A stretch of 64,000 bases of DNA from Prorocentrum cordatum (GCA_963575745.1 CAUYUJ010017649.1:739313-803312); one strand, 5' to 3'. Shown: positions 1-11,967, numbered from the stretch's first letter. A program made the numbers and translations. Notes: generated by a model from the letters alone, not told the origin.

Positions 1-117
1 ACTACTACTACTACTACTACTACTACTACAACTACGCCTACTGTTACTAATACTACTACTACTACCACTACTCCTACTACTACCACTACTACTTCTACGA
101 CTCCTACGACTTCTACC
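1..117. repeat. degenerate (ACT)n microsatellite
   Basis: Near-perfect ACT triplets for the first 30 bases, then decayed triplets. It starts at the window edge, so its full length is unknown. Confidence 0.95.
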
Positions 118-399
118 GTAGATCGACAAAATGTGGCACCACTTTTGCTGTGCATTGGCACCTGTACTGCATTGCTCTTGCCCCCTCCCTTCCCCCTGAT
201 CATAAAATTGGGCGCATAGCGAAGAGCCCCTGTTCTGCCCGGGGGCTCCCGACAAAATGTTGCACCTCCGAGCTGTTTCGGCCAGCCCGGACCGGACCCA
301 ATACTAAGATCGGGGGGGAGGGGGGGGGGATACAAACGATTGATATAACAGCGATGCGATTGTCAGCGGCAGGTGGTGCAACATGTTATCGATGCACCG
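118..399. other. unique spacer between two ACT arrays
   Basis: Mixed-composition sequence with a G-run near 311-330. I see no gene, RNA or element in it. Confidence 0.6.
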
Positions 400-462
<63 letters not shown>

Positions 463-486
463 GAATACTAGTACTACAACGACGAT

Positions 487-528
<42 letters not shown>

Positions 529-532
529 GACG

Positions 533-567
<35 letters not shown>

Positions 568-685
568 GAAGACTACTACTATTACGACGACGACTACTAC
601 CACTAAAACTACTACTACTACTACGACGACGACGACGACGACGGCTACCACTACTACTACGACTACTACTACTCCTACTACTACG

Positions 686-728
<43 letters not shown>

Positions 729-793
729 TATTAAGCCTACTCCAACTCCTAGTACTACCAGTACTACTACTACGACTACGGCTACGACTACTT

Positions 794-871
<78 letters not shown>

Positions 872-971
872 TTACTACTACTACTACGACTACGACTTAC
901 GACTACACTATACTACTAATAATACTAATAATACATACTTACTACTACTACTACTACTACTACTACTAACT

Positions 972-1019
<48 letters not shown>

Positions 1020-1029
1020 GACTACTACG

Positions 1030-1099
<70 letters not shown>
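400..1099. repeat. (ACT/TAC)n microsatellite, about 700 bp
   Basis: Long ACT triplet array with scattered ACG, ATT and CCT variants. Frames on both strands stay open across it (poly-Thr, poly-Leu, poly-Val). That is a property of the triplet and not evidence of coding. Confidence 0.97.
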
Positions 1100-1268
1100 C
1101 TATCCTTATTCCTTATTAGAATATACTCCTACTCCCCCCTCAGGCCGGCAGATAGCGGGCGCATCCGGGTGGTCCCATCCTAACCTGTAAAAAACAATAC
1201 AAAATCAACATTTTTCTTATTTTTTCCTCTCGACATGGACGTCCTGTCGTCCACGGCGATAATCCATT

Positions 1269-1385
1269 GCAAAAAATACCACAAAGAGCACACGCGCGCG
1301 TTCATGTCAGAATCCTACCGAACACCGTGTGTTTGCAAGCATTTCAACATAAAAACATCAAAAACCCAATGCTTTTTCACAAAAA
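1269..1385 (+). repeat. 117-bp direct repeat, copy 1
   Basis: About 95% identical to 1532-1647. Both copies run from GCAAAAAATAC to the A-run after GCTTTTTCAC. The sequence is AT-richer than its surroundings. Function unknown. Confidence 0.9.
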
Positions 1386-1531
1386 ATTGTACAATTTTCC
1401 CGCCCGGGCTCTCTTGCTGAAATCATAGGAAAACCATAGGAATCTTAAGAATTCTGTCAAATCCAGCGATTTCACGTCATCGCGCGGTGCACTCGCGATG
1501 CTCTGTCATGCACCCAGGCCGCGAATCCTGT

Positions 1532-1647
1532 GCAAAAAATACTACAAAGAGCACACTCGCGCGTTCATGTCAGAATCCTACCGAATACCGTGTTTTGCAA
1601 GCATTTCAACATAAAAACATCAAAAACCCAATGCTTTTTCACAAAAA
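1532..1647 (+). repeat. 117-bp direct repeat, copy 2
   Basis: Second copy, 263 bp downstream of the first, differing by a few substitutions and a 1-2 bp indel. The flanks of the two copies do not match, so the unit boundaries are sharp. Confidence 0.9.
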
Positions 1648-1928
1648 TGCTTTGGGGTGTCCTGTCAGACCGTCGGGCTTCCTCCGGCCACCTCTGGCTT
1701 CCTGCGGTGTACCGGGCCATTCTCGACTCGTCTGGCAATGCGTGCGCGGCATTCAACACGCGCTCGCCAGTTCCCGTCGGCAACCGCCATCGCGGCCGCA
1801 TCAGCTGTACCAAACCGGCTGGCCGGTGTGACTTCGGCCCCCAGTTGTGCCAGCTTTGCTTCTTATGTTGTGGGAGGGCGGGTGGGACTGGGCATGCCAT
1901 GCTTGACTCGCTCGAGCTGGCTAGCTTG

Positions 1929-2418
<490 letters not shown>

Positions 2419-2435
2419 GGAGTTCTACGAACCTT

Positions 2436-3270
2436 GCCTCCTGATCTCCCATCATCCTCCTCCTGCTCATCCTCCTCTTCATCATCACCCGCATCATGTT
2501 ACGTATTCGAAGCGGTAGCGTCATCACCATCATTTCATCATCAGCATCATCGCATCGTCGTCATCAAAACCAACAACATCAGCATCATCATCAACACCAC
2601 CAGCAGCATCGCCGTTGTCGTTATCATCAGCATAATCAGAATCATAATCAGCATCAGTATCAACATCATCAACATAATCAGCATCATCATAAGCATATTC
2701 ATCATCATATTCATCATCAGCAACAGCGTCGCAATTTGCATCCTCATCATCAGCAGCAGCATCATCATCGTTGCCGTCGTCATCACCAGTATCATCGTCA
2801 CCATCATCAGCATCATCGTCAGCCTCCTCATCATCACCACTACCACCGTCATCATCAGCATCACCACAACCAGCGTCGTCAGAAGCATCAGCATCAGCAG
2901 CATCAACATCATCACCCCCAGCACCAACATCATCAACATCATCCTCATCATCAGCATCATCAACATCGTCAGCATCAGCAGCAGCAGCATCAGCAGCAGC
3001 ATCATCATTATCATGAGCATCCTGGCCTTCCCTCTCATCCTCCTCCTCCTCCTCCTCCTCCGCCTCCTCATCCTCCTCATCCGCCTCCTCCTCCTCCGCC
3101 TCCTCCTCTGCCTCCGCATCCTCCTCATCCTCCTCATCCTCCTCATCCTCTTCCCCCTCTTCCTCCTCCGCCTCCGCCTCCTACTTCTCCTCCTCCTCCT
3201 CATCTCTCCCCCCCTTCCCTCCCACCCTCCCACCCCCCCTCCCTTCCTCATCCCTGCTTCCTCCTCCCTC
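2436..3270. repeat. mixed CAT/CAG/CCT triplet array
   Basis: CATCAT with interspersed CAG and CGT triplets from 2451 to about 3020, grading into CCT-rich sequence to about 3270. One continuous triplet tract whose dominant codon changes along its length. Confidence 0.93.
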
Positions 3271-3420
3271 CTCCCTCCTCCCGCCTCTCGGATCGAGTGG
3301 CGCCGTGGCACTGCGGCGCTAGACCCCCGCGACGCGTGGTGAGCTACCCCCCAGTCATTCCTGGGTGGGGAGTGTCGCTAGAGGGGCCGTGCCCGTAGCC
3401 CCACCCTATGCTTACCCAAG

Positions 3421-3493
3421 CCACCGCCACCACCACCACCACCACCACCACCACCACCACCACCACCACCACCACCACCACCACCACCACCAC
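3421..3493. repeat. (CAC)n microsatellite
   Basis: About 24 near-perfect CAC units. Confidence 0.96.
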
Positions 3494-3770
3494 CTCTCTC
3501 CTCCCTCCTCCATCATCTCACATTCCTCCTCCCCCCTCCCTCCCCCCTCCTCCGTCCTCACTCGTCCCTCCTCCTCCTCCCTCCTGGCTCCTCCCCTCCT
3601 GCCTCCTCCCTCCTCCCTCCTCCCTCCTCCCTCTTCCTCCCTCCTCCCTCATTCCTCATTCCTCCTCCCACTTCCTCCCTCCTCCCTCCTCCCTCCTCCC
3701 TCGTCCATCCTCCATCCTCCCTCCTCCCTCCTCCTCCTCCTCCTCGTCCTCCTCCTCATCCTCCTCTTCC
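3494..3770. repeat. pyrimidine-rich CTCCTCC array
   Basis: Irregular CCTCCCT and CTC units on the plus strand, purely pyrimidine over long stretches. Confidence 0.93.
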
Positions 3771-4610
3771 TTCCACTCATCCTTATGATTCGTAATGCTA
3801 TTATGTTTAGTATTAGTTGCGGCCGTCCTGCTAGGATGAGTCATGTTCGGGTTAGTCGTATTGCCCGTGGTATGAATTAGCCTTGACGTAATAATAGTCG
3901 CAATAGCGTTAACACGCGTAATAGAAGTAGTAGTATCAGTTCCCTCCTGGGTACCAATGATATAACTACTGTTCGAACTGCCGTTTGTATTAGTAGTAAC
4001 AGTGTTTCTAATAGTGATAGTGTTAGCCGTGATCGCCTTCCCCGTCTTAGTAATAATAATAGTGGTGGTATTAGCTTTAGGCATGCTGGTAATATCCGCA
4101 TTAGTAGTACCAGTATGCTTGGCATGATTAGTAACCATATACATCGTTTTACCAATGGTATTCGTATTCGCCTGCGTGATCGTAATACCATTGTCATTCT
4201 TAGTATCCTTCTCAGCATGGAATAACATTATCAGTGTGCGTAGTGCTGGTCTTATTAGTGTGCTTATCATGATTCGCCTTGTTCGTCTTAGTATCCGTCT
4301 CAGTACGACCATTAGTAATCACAGTCTTCGGCTTTATATGGTAACTCTAAGTAGTCTGTGTAATAGTATGACTGTTCGTAGTAACATGGTTGTTCTTCAT
4401 ACCATTAATGATATGGTAGTGACCGGCTTCTTCCTACGATTCATAATTCTAGCATTACTATGACCCTTAGTCGTCAAACTAGTATTAGCATAACTAGTCT
4501 TAGCATTATTCTTCGTAACAGTACTCTTCTGTGTATTGAGATGAGCGGTCTTCTTCTTAGTAGTATCATTACTGGTACTATTAAAGCAGTTCGTCCGAGT
4601 AGGATTACTA
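3771..4610. repeat. cryptic degenerate triplet region
   Basis: 840 bp without an exact repeat, but strongly enriched in TAGTA, TAAT and GTATTAG words. Minus-strand frames are dominated by Asn, Thr and Ile. It lies between two clean triplet arrays. The simplest reading is a heavily mutated triplet array; I see no gene. Confidence 0.55.
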
Positions 4611-4971
4611 TTCCTCCTCCTCCTCCGTCTCCTCTTCCTCCTCATCCTCCTCCTCTCGTCTCATCCTCCTCTTCCTCCTTTTCCCACCTCCTCCCGCCTC
4701 GCTCCTCATCACCATCATCGTCGTCATCATCACCATCATCATCATCAGCCGCATTATCATCAACAACAGCTGCAGCATCATCACCATCAGCATCATCAGC
4801 ATCATCATCCTCATCATCACCATCAGCATCATCATCAACGTCATCAACAGCATCATCACCATCATCAGAATATGCAGAAGTAGCTTCGTCGTGTTCTTCT
4901 CGGTCGTCCTCATCACCACCACCCGAACCATCCTCCTCCTCGTTTTCCTCATCTTCATCATCATCATCAAT

Positions 4972-5011
<40 letters not shown>

Positions 5012-5200
5012 ATATCATCAACATCATCATCGTCATCATCATCATCATAAGATCAGCAGCATCAGCAGCAGCATCATCAACACCACCACCACCGTCGTCG
5101 TCGTCATCATCGGCAGCTGCAGCAGAAGCAGCAGCAGCATCATCATCAGCATCATCGTCATCGTCGTCGTCATCGTCATCGTCATCATCATCCCTCCCGC
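4611..5200. repeat. CTC then CAT/CAG/CGT triplet array
   Basis: CCTCCT at the left, CATCAT in the middle (perfect at about 4975-5005), CAG and CGT mixtures at the right. Confidence 0.94.
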
Positions 5201-6066
5201 TCCCCATCCGAGGCACTCGCGCGGCCCAGCCTCGAGGCCTCGTCCGCAGCCATGTGGGCTGGGCCGCGCGATGAACAGCGCCGCGAGCTTCACACACCCA
5301 GGACGCACGCACACACCACCACTGCATGCCTAGCCAGGGCTGTCCTGGGCCCTGGCACGGTGCACACGCCCCCCTGGACGAGGCTGCGATGGTCTGCGCA
5401 GCATCCCGAGGCTCAGGACGGCCCTGACCAGGGAGTTGGTGTCCAGGCTCCCTCTGCGGAGTCGGACAACGAATCAAACAGCGGTACCCCCAAGAAATCG
5501 GCGGGAAAGGCGACGACCATGACGGCTGGCAGAGGCCGCCGCCAACGGGCACGAGGGCGCGCCGCGAGGGCGAGCTGCGCCGACGCGGATGCTACCGATG
5601 GGGGACGTTGGGTGGGGGACGGGGTCGTGCGGGGGGGGAACACCGAGCTGGAGTCGGCGATGGGTCGCCCATAGATCGGCGGTAGGCCCCCAGTAGCGGA
5701 TACACACGTTCCTGGACGGGGTGGGCTGTTGGGCCCATCGGCGCGATGAGTTGGCGATTGGTGGTCGCGGCATCCCCCCTGCGCCCATCCCCACCTAACG
5801 TTGCCTCCGAGTTACGAGATCGGCCGCGGACCCGAGTTCGAGGATCGAGGGTCGACGTTTTTTGGAAGGTTCGCTGCCCACTTGGGACATACAAATGATC
5901 CTCCGAGCCCCTCGTCCCTTCGCCTGCCGTCTCCACGAGCCCCTTCCTCCCAGGGAAGCCGCGCTGCGAGCGGCGCGACGCGGACGCTCACCCTGACCAG
6001 CGGGTGTCCGACCTGGCCGCGCCAGCGGGCACCGCAGCTCCTCGGTCGCCCTGTTAGGCACCAGGC
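5201..6066. other. GC-rich spacer, no recognised gene
   Basis: Single-copy GC-rich DNA downstream of the MATE copy on its strand. Open frames on both strands are short and unrecognised. Confidence 0.5.
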
Positions 6067-7958
6067 TCAGGTCGGTGAGTCCCGCAGGAATGGGCTCGTG
6101 GCCAGACATAGCGCGCAGCGCGTCAAGGCGCGCTGTCGCCGCGCTCCGCTCGCGCACGCCCCCTGCGGCAGCCAGGGGATGCGGAAGAAGTCAACCACGG
6201 CGGCAGCCCCGATTACGAAGCCCGTCACGACGCCTCGCTGACGCGCCCCCCTGCGACAGCCGAGGAGGCAGAAGAAGACCTTCGGGGCGAAGAGGAAGGG
6301 CAGCTCGTCACGACACCGTTCGGTTCCGCGCGCGCGCCTCGGCCAGCACAGACCCCAGTCCACCCGCGCGAGATGGGCTGCGGAGAGCGCCGCGCTCGCC
6401 AAGCCCGCGCAGGCTACGCCCACCCAGAGGCCCACGAGGCCGAAGGCGGTGTGCCGGAAGGCGTAGCTGATCGGGTGCTGCCAAGCGAGGGTGGTCCTGG
6501 CTCAAGGGGCCCCAGCTTTTCGCGCCATACTGGAGCCTCTTGGGCCACCTGGCCCTCGTGAGAGGTGCTCTGGAGACCCTCTGGGCCACCCGAGGCTGGG
6601 GCCACCTTGGGTCAGGGCCAGCTCTGGCAGCACCCGAGCTGAGGGAACTGGCGAGCGACAGCCCGACCACGTAGAACCCCACGAAGTGGAACTCGGTGGC
6701 GTGCTTCTGGCGCCCCATCCCGCGCAGGACGCCCCCGAGCACAGCGTTAGTGGAGTCCGAGAAGGCAACCAGCGCCGACACCCTCTACGAATACGCGACC
6801 TTCGCCTTCACTTCCGCATCGTCTGTGAGAGCCCCTGCGATCTCAAAACGGCCGATGGGCACCACAAGGTAGACGAGCAGGGCGAAGAATAGCCCGATGC
6901 AGACGGAGACACGAGCAGCACGCTGGGCAGCCGCTGCGTCGCCAGTACCCACGGTGATGGAGGCAGCCACCTGCAGGCCGACCCACAGCATGTAGCAGGT
7001 GCCCCCGATGCAGGCGAGGGCGGCATTGGCGCCCAGGTTCACCTCTGCATCTGGCAGTAGGCCCGCCCCGATCGTGACCCCCAGCTCGAGGGCCCAGAGC
7101 TCCAAGCAGGACTGCAGCGCAGCTGGCACGGCCAAGGACATGTAGTCGCTGAAGCCGCGCAGAGAAAGGACCTCCTTGAAGGGCTGGTAGGGAACGAATT
7201 AAGTGGCGGCCGCGAGGCTGCAGGCTCAGAAACGTCGAGAAGACGATAAAGTTCAGGCAATTCCACGCAGCCAAGCTTCGCAACATCGATGAAGAGCCAC
7301 AGGAAGAAAACACCTGCCACGGCGCCCAGGGCGGTTACCGCGGCGAGCTGCGAGGCAGGTCCCCTGGCCTGTCCGATTCGCTGCAGGATGGTGAAGTACA
7401 TCTCGCAGTAGAGGCGCCCGAGTAGGCAAATGGCAAAAGGTTGCGCTGCCATGGACACAGACTCATACTGCCCCAAGAGTCTCAGGATCCCGCCTGAGAA
7501 CACCTGCAGAACAGTGAGGGGTATACATGTGATCGTGAGGAACACAGTGGCCCTCTGGCAGTGCAGGGCGTGCAGGTCAAGACGGCCAGCGCCCTCGGCC
7601 TGCGGCGCAAGCGTGTGTAGCGCCGACGTCAGACCCCAGGCGATGGCGAAGCAAGCGGAGAAGAACTGGCGGCCCAACGCCGCCGCTGCCAGGTCATCCT
7701 GCGCGTGGGGCAGGTGCCCGATGAAGCCCATATAAAACACGTTGGGCAAGGAACTCGAACAGGTTGGCCAGGACTGTCGGGGCACCGTCCCTCAGTATCG
7801 CGGCGGCCTCGCTCAGGCGCCGAGGCCAAGGGCTCCCCGCCGAGCGTCGAGACGACGCCCAGCGCCGCGGGCGCACCGCCGCCACTCGACGCTGCGGACC
7901 CGTCCAGCGCAGGCTCCAATAGCCCCAGCTCGCAGCTCGCCTCCTCGCCCGGGCCCAT
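6067..7958 (-). pseudogene. MATE-family transporter, disrupted copy
   Basis: MATE proteins are 12-TM Na+ or H+ coupled exporters of drugs and metabolites. On the minus strand ATG at 7958-7956 (context GCCATGG) opens MGPGEEASCELGLLEP. Family motifs then follow in order: TVLANLFEFL, GFIGHLPHAQDDLAAAALG, GLTSALHTLAPQAEGAG, SLAVPAALQSCLELWALE, GLQVAASITVGTGDA, NAVLGGVLRGMGRQ, GFYVVGLSLA and GLVGLWVGVAC. They do not share one frame. Frame changes are needed near 7815, 7752, 7275 and 7200, all in the same direction (one extra base each), and an in-frame TAG lies at 6787-6785. A 166-bp insert interrupts 6636-6471; the last part runs to TGA at 6069-6067. The N-terminal frame change is the least certain. 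Sequencing error could explain single shifts, but four plus a stop favour a pseudogene. Confidence 0.85.
6471..6636 (-). mobile_element. introner-like insert in the MATE copy (intron)
   Basis: Bounded by 6-bp direct repeats AGCTGA (6465-6470 and 6637-6642) and 12-bp perfect terminal inverted repeats CGGGTGCTGCCA (6472-6483) and TGGCAGCACCCG (6625-6636). Removing one target duplication plus the element (172 nt) joins GLSLASSLS to YAFRHTAFGLVGLW in one frame, as MATE homology expects. A 154-nt GC-AG intron (6631-6478) inside the element would also keep frame. TIR-plus-TSD structure at an intron is the signature of introners described in dinoflagellates and other protists. Confidence 0.8.
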
Positions 7959-8376
7959 GGCTCCGCCGGCCGCCAGAGGGCGGCGCGCCCTGGCGCCCGC
8001 GCGCATGCCGCCGCCGCCACCACGGCCGTCCCACCTGGGAAGGCCTGGGCCGAAGATGGCCCCAAGGGAGCCCTGCCCAGCACAAACCCGAGGACCCCCC
8101 CAAGACGGCCCCGAGGCAGCTCCAAGAAGGCCCCAAAAGGCGGCCCCAGGACGGAAGCACGGTCTCTCAAAGACGGCTCTGCCGAGCGGGCCACCGTGCG
8201 AGTCCAGGGCCTGGGAAGAGTTCTGCCCGCCGAGTCGGCACCCCGGCCGCCGAGGCTGCCCTGCGAGGCGGACGCCTCCAAGCGCTGCCTCGCTGCCGCG
8301 CTGAGAGCCACTGGGCCTCCGACGGACTGTCTGTGTGTTCAACCCGCGAGCCCGCAAGGGCCACCGACGATTCTCG
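7959..8376. other. upstream region of the MATE copy
   Basis: GC-rich DNA with a short stretch of CCCCAAGANGG-type periodic words at about 8060-8160. No spliced-leader relic or promoter motif is visible before the ATG at 7958. Confidence 0.45.
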
Positions 8377-8525
8377 CTCCTCCTCCTCCTCCTCCTCCTC
8401 CTCCTCCTCCTCCTCCTCTCTCCTCCCTCCTCCTCCCTCCTCCTCCTCCTGCTCCTCCTCCTCCTCCTCCTCCTCCTCCTCCTCCTCCTCCTCCTCCTCC
8501 TCCTCCTCCTCCTCCTCCCCCTCCT
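8377..8525. repeat. (CCT)n microsatellite
   Basis: About 48 CCT units with a few interruptions. Confidence 0.97.
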
Positions 8526-8532
8526 CGACCCA

Positions 8533-8562
8533 TCGACGGCGACGACAACGACAACGATGCTA

Positions 8563-8605
<43 letters not shown>

Positions 8606-8649
8606 CGACGACGACGCCGACGACGACGACGACGACGACGAAGACGACT

Positions 8650-8732
<83 letters not shown>
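8533..8732. repeat. (GAC)n microsatellite
   Basis: About 65 GAC units with rare GCC, AAC and GAA variants. It directly follows the CCT array. Confidence 0.97.
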
Positions 8733-8734
<2 letters not shown>

Positions 8735-8946
8735 CCCGCGGATGCGCCCGTGGCTCCGCGCCCGGCGCGAAAGCGCGCGGGTGGAAGGCCTCGCGGCCGG
8801 CGCCGCGCCGCGGCAGTGGCGCCCAGGGGCCACGACGCGAGCGGCAGCGGCGCCTGGCGGCCACGGGTGCGGAGCGGCAGAAGCACGGGGCGTCTACCGC
8901 GGCTACCGCGGCTACCACGGGCACTGGGTGGCTGCCGCAGAGCTTT

Positions 8947-8995
8947 CGTCGTCGTCTTCGTCGTCGTCGTCGCCGCCGCCGCCGCCGTCGCCGTT
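8947..8995. repeat. (CGT)n(CGC)n microsatellite
   Basis: Short GTC/GCC triplet run. Confidence 0.9.
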
Positions 8996-9827
8996 GTCAT
9001 CGGTGGGAGGCGACGATAGAGGCAAACAGCCCAGGGGCGGGCATTCCACGCGTTCGCCAGGGAGCCTGGCCGAAGACATGCATTATCGTTGGCGTTTGAT
9101 CCATGTATTGCGCCCCCCTGGGCTGTTCGCCCCCATCGTCGCCTCCGAGTCGACGTCGTCGCCGTCGCCGCAGTCGCCGCCGCTGATGTGGCCGATTTCT
9201 GGGCGCTTCTGGAGATTCGCGTCGCCACGGCTGAACGCGGCTCTCAAGACTGACCAGGATGGATCCCAGGAGGGATCTGGCGGCCAGCTTTGAGCGGACA
9301 GCTGGTCGAGGGTCGAAGTGCGTTGGACATGTGTCGCTCCCGTCGAGCCCCCACACGCATACAGGAGGGGACCTCTGGGGAGCTCGAGAACACCCCAGAC
9401 CTTGACACCCGACGTCTCCATTTGTTCAAAACGTAGGCCCCCGGAGGCCTCCGCCCCTTCTTTCACGGGGCCGGCGCTTCGTCCCGGGCCGTTCCTTGAC
9501 AGCACCGGGGCCCAGAAAAGACCCCCCGAAACGGAAAACCGCCCCAATCCCCCCTCGTGTTTTTTCACAACGCGAGGGAATCTGAGATCGGGAATCAAAC
9601 TTTCACGCCTGAATCACACCGTACGTTCCAGCCATCATTTCGACAAGAATCCAGCTGTGGCCGAGAGAAGTCCTCCGGTTTTGATCCGCCACCGTGCCGC
9701 GAGGCGCGAAGTGGAGTTTTCTCCGGGTCCTTGTGTCCTCTGTTCTCTATACTCAAAATTATGCGGCTATAGTTTGTCTAAAGCTGGGGCCCGAAAGTCT
9801 CAAATCTCCCGGGCGCTCCCGCGCGTT
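8996..9827. other. spacer without recognised gene
   Basis: Mixed-composition DNA. A long plus-strand frame from 9318 continues into periodic repeat DNA downstream and shows no domain, so I do not call it. Confidence 0.5.
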
Positions 9828-10010
9828 CCCAGACTGCCTCGCAAGACTTTTCCACGAGCCAGAGAGCCCCAAGACAGCGCCCAAGAGAGTCCACGAGGCC
9901 TTCAAGACAACACAAGAGCGCTCAAGAACGCCCAAGATGGCTCGAAAACGGCAAAAGAGGCCCCGAAGAAGTCCCAAGAGCGCTCCACGAAGGCTCTTGG
10001 GTCGTGCGGC
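9828..10010 (+). repeat. CCAAGATGGC-family periodic cluster
   Basis: CCCAAGA/CTCAAGA words every 10-12 bp on the plus strand (AAGAG, AAGAC and AAGATGG variants). Same family as 14690-15020, 17540-17950, 32100-32680, 33660-33850, 39360-39600, 40230-40850 and 56390-56620. Confidence 0.85.
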
Positions 10011-10016
10011 CGACCT

Positions 10017-10270
10017 TTTGGCGCCTTCTTAGGCCGTCCTGGGCGCGCCCAGGGGGTCCCCAGAGGCGCCTCTGAGGCCCCAAAACTAAGTGGGACTGCT
10101 CCTTTCAGCCTCTCCGTATCCCTCTTCGATGTCGTCCGCTGTTTTCGACACCTTTTGGTGCCCTGTTGGGCAGTGTTCGGAGCCTCTTGGGCCCCTCTGT
10201 GGGGTCTTTCTTGGGGCCTTTTTCCGCCTCCTTTTGGACCCTCTCCTGGGCCGGCTTGGACCCTTCCCAC
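10017..10270 (-). repeat. CCAAGATGGC-family cluster, opposite orientation
   Basis: CCTCTTGGG, TTCTTGGGG and CCTGGG words. The same family on the other strand, directly abutting the preceding cluster so that the two halves are head to head. Confidence 0.75.
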
Positions 10271-10324
10271 AAACTCCGCGTTCCAAAAATGGTGGGGCGG
10301 CGGCGTCTGCCCTCTCAGGGGCGT

Positions 10325-10456
10325 TCAATTCAGTTCGGCGGGCCCCCCGCGGACCCTCTCCGTGTCAGGCTTCGAGACAAGATGATGATATCAATTCAGT
10401 TCGGCGGGCCCCCCGCGGACCCTCTCCGTGTCAGGCTTCGAGACAAGATGATGATA
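10325..10456 (+). repeat. perfect 66-bp tandem duplication
   Basis: 10325-10390 and 10391-10456 are identical, from TCAATTCAGTTCGG to GATGATGATA. Perfect identity implies a recent event or a collapsed longer array. Confidence 0.97.
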
Positions 10457-10699
10457 TGATGATGACGTGGAGGCTGGCGAGAAGCATGCAGAAGGCATGC
10501 GAAGGGGGGCTTCGCGAATCCCGCTGGCCGACGCTGTTTCGAGACGGTTCGACGAAGCCAATCTTTCTCAATTCCCCACCTAGGCTCTGCCTAGAAGGGT
10601 TCTTGCTCGGTGTGCTTAAAGGGCCGGGCAGTGGTCCACGCCCTGGGCGGTTCCCCCGGCATCCGCTCCGCGGTTCCCCCAGTGACGTTCCCTTAGCTT

Positions 10700-11103
10700 A
10701 GCGTTGCTTATCTCATCTTAGCATGTGTGTAATTTCATACCTAGGCTCTGTCTAGAGGATTAGCTTAGCTTAGCTTAGGTTTAGCTTAGCTTAGCTTAGC
10801 TTAGCATAGCGCAGCGCTGCATTAGCATAGCATAGCACAGCATAGCATAACATAGCCAAGCATAGCATAGCATATCATAGCATATCATGGCGCAGCATAT
10901 CATAGCATAGCATAGCGCAGCTTAGCATAGCATAGCATATCATAACATAGCTTAGCATAGCACAGCGCAGCATGACATAGCATAGCTTTGCACAACATAG
11001 CATAGCATAGCATAGCATAGCGCAGCATAGCATAGCATAGCATAGCATAGCATAGCATAGCATAGCGCAGCATAGCATGGCATAGCATAGCATAGCATAG
11101 CAA
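10700..11103. repeat. pentanucleotide (TAGCA/TAGCT)n array
   Basis: AGCTT units to about 10805, then CATAG/CGCAG units to 11103. Period 5. Both strands give open frames of the MLCYA type because the period is not a multiple of 3; not coding. Confidence 0.95.
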
Positions 11104-11905
11104 CTAATGCTGCTTTCCTAGGGGCTCCAACTTCTAGGTAGGGTCGCACTGGGGTAATTCTCCTGGGGCGCGCACAAGAATACGGCTGAAACACGTGACC
11201 AAGGCTCGGCCCATGTGCGACGTCCCTGGGACAGCCCCACACGCTATTGGGGCACGGTAAAACTACGAGCGATCTGCGGTCTCGGGTTCTTGGGGTTCAC
11301 GTAAGGAAAAGATTGGCTCGGGTCTCGAAGCGCCTGGGAGGCGTAAAATACGAGCGAATGGCAATGCATTTCGACAGCAACCTCAATTCGACACACACCT
11401 CTCGGGGGCGCGCAAGCATGGATTAGCAATCCATGGATTTGGCGCGCGGTCGCCAAATCCATGGATCGGGGAGGTGCCCTCCCCAAAATGCGGCCGGTGC
11501 CGCCTCCTTCGGCGGCGGGAATCCACCATTGCCAATGGAAACGGGACCCGTCGCTAACCCACGCCCCCTTGATCCATGTTTGCGATCGCCTGAGTAAAAC
11601 AAGAATTAATTGCCATTAATTTTGACGGAAACCTCAATTCGACACACCTCTCACGCACTTCGTGCATGTTGGTCGCTCCGCTGGCCCCCGGGACGGCTCC
11701 TCGACGCCTCCATCACGTACGTCGTGCCCCGTGGACCCAAACAAAAATCCTTATAGCTGGCCACCAAGACCGCCAAAAATCCCCCAAGGGGCGCAAATAC
11801 GTCCCCAAGAAACATTGCAACGATTGGTACCGACCCTCGTCGAGGCAGTATGATATGCAAGTTTTCCACCACCAACAACACCATAAGTTGGAGGGGGAGG
11901 GGGTC
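11104..11905. other. spacer with hairpin and diverged direct repeat
   Basis: No gene recognised. Contains a 16-bp inverted repeat at 11429-11466. A diverged direct repeat (AACCTCAATTCGACACAC) is present at about 11358-11400 and 11607-11650. Confidence 0.6.
11429..11466. repeat. perfect 16-bp inverted repeat, 6-nt loop
   Basis: ATCCATGGATTTGGCG (11429-11444) and its reverse complement (11451-11466) around CGCGGT. The arm itself contains the palindrome ATCCATGGAT. Could be a cruciform site or the footprint of a small element. Confidence 0.9.
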
Positions 11906-11967
11906 CTCCTCCTCCTCCTCCTCCTCCTCCTCCTCCTCCTGCTCCTCCTCCTCCTCGTCCTCCACCT
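11906..11967. repeat. (CCT)n microsatellite
   Basis: About 20 CCT units with two substitutions. Confidence 0.95.

Larger units (their letters stand above)
1100..1928. other. unique island between ACT arrays
   Basis: Holds a direct duplication (next two entries) and otherwise single-copy sequence. No protein family is recognisable in any frame. Confidence 0.6.

Noticed and set aside
383-919. Long poly-Thr, poly-Leu and poly-Val open frames in triplet arrays (also 1530-2533, 4460-5552, 8195-9293, 32302-33359)
   Set aside because: They are automatic translations of period-3 repeats, open on both strands, with no domain or codon signal.
6785-7958. Explaining the MATE frame changes by several small introns
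   Set aside because: Adjacent motifs join with a difference of one base and no sequence to remove; only 6471-6636 behaves as an intron.
9318-10385. 355-codon plus-strand open frame
   Set aside because: No domain; it runs through two oppositely oriented periodic clusters and into the 66-bp duplication.
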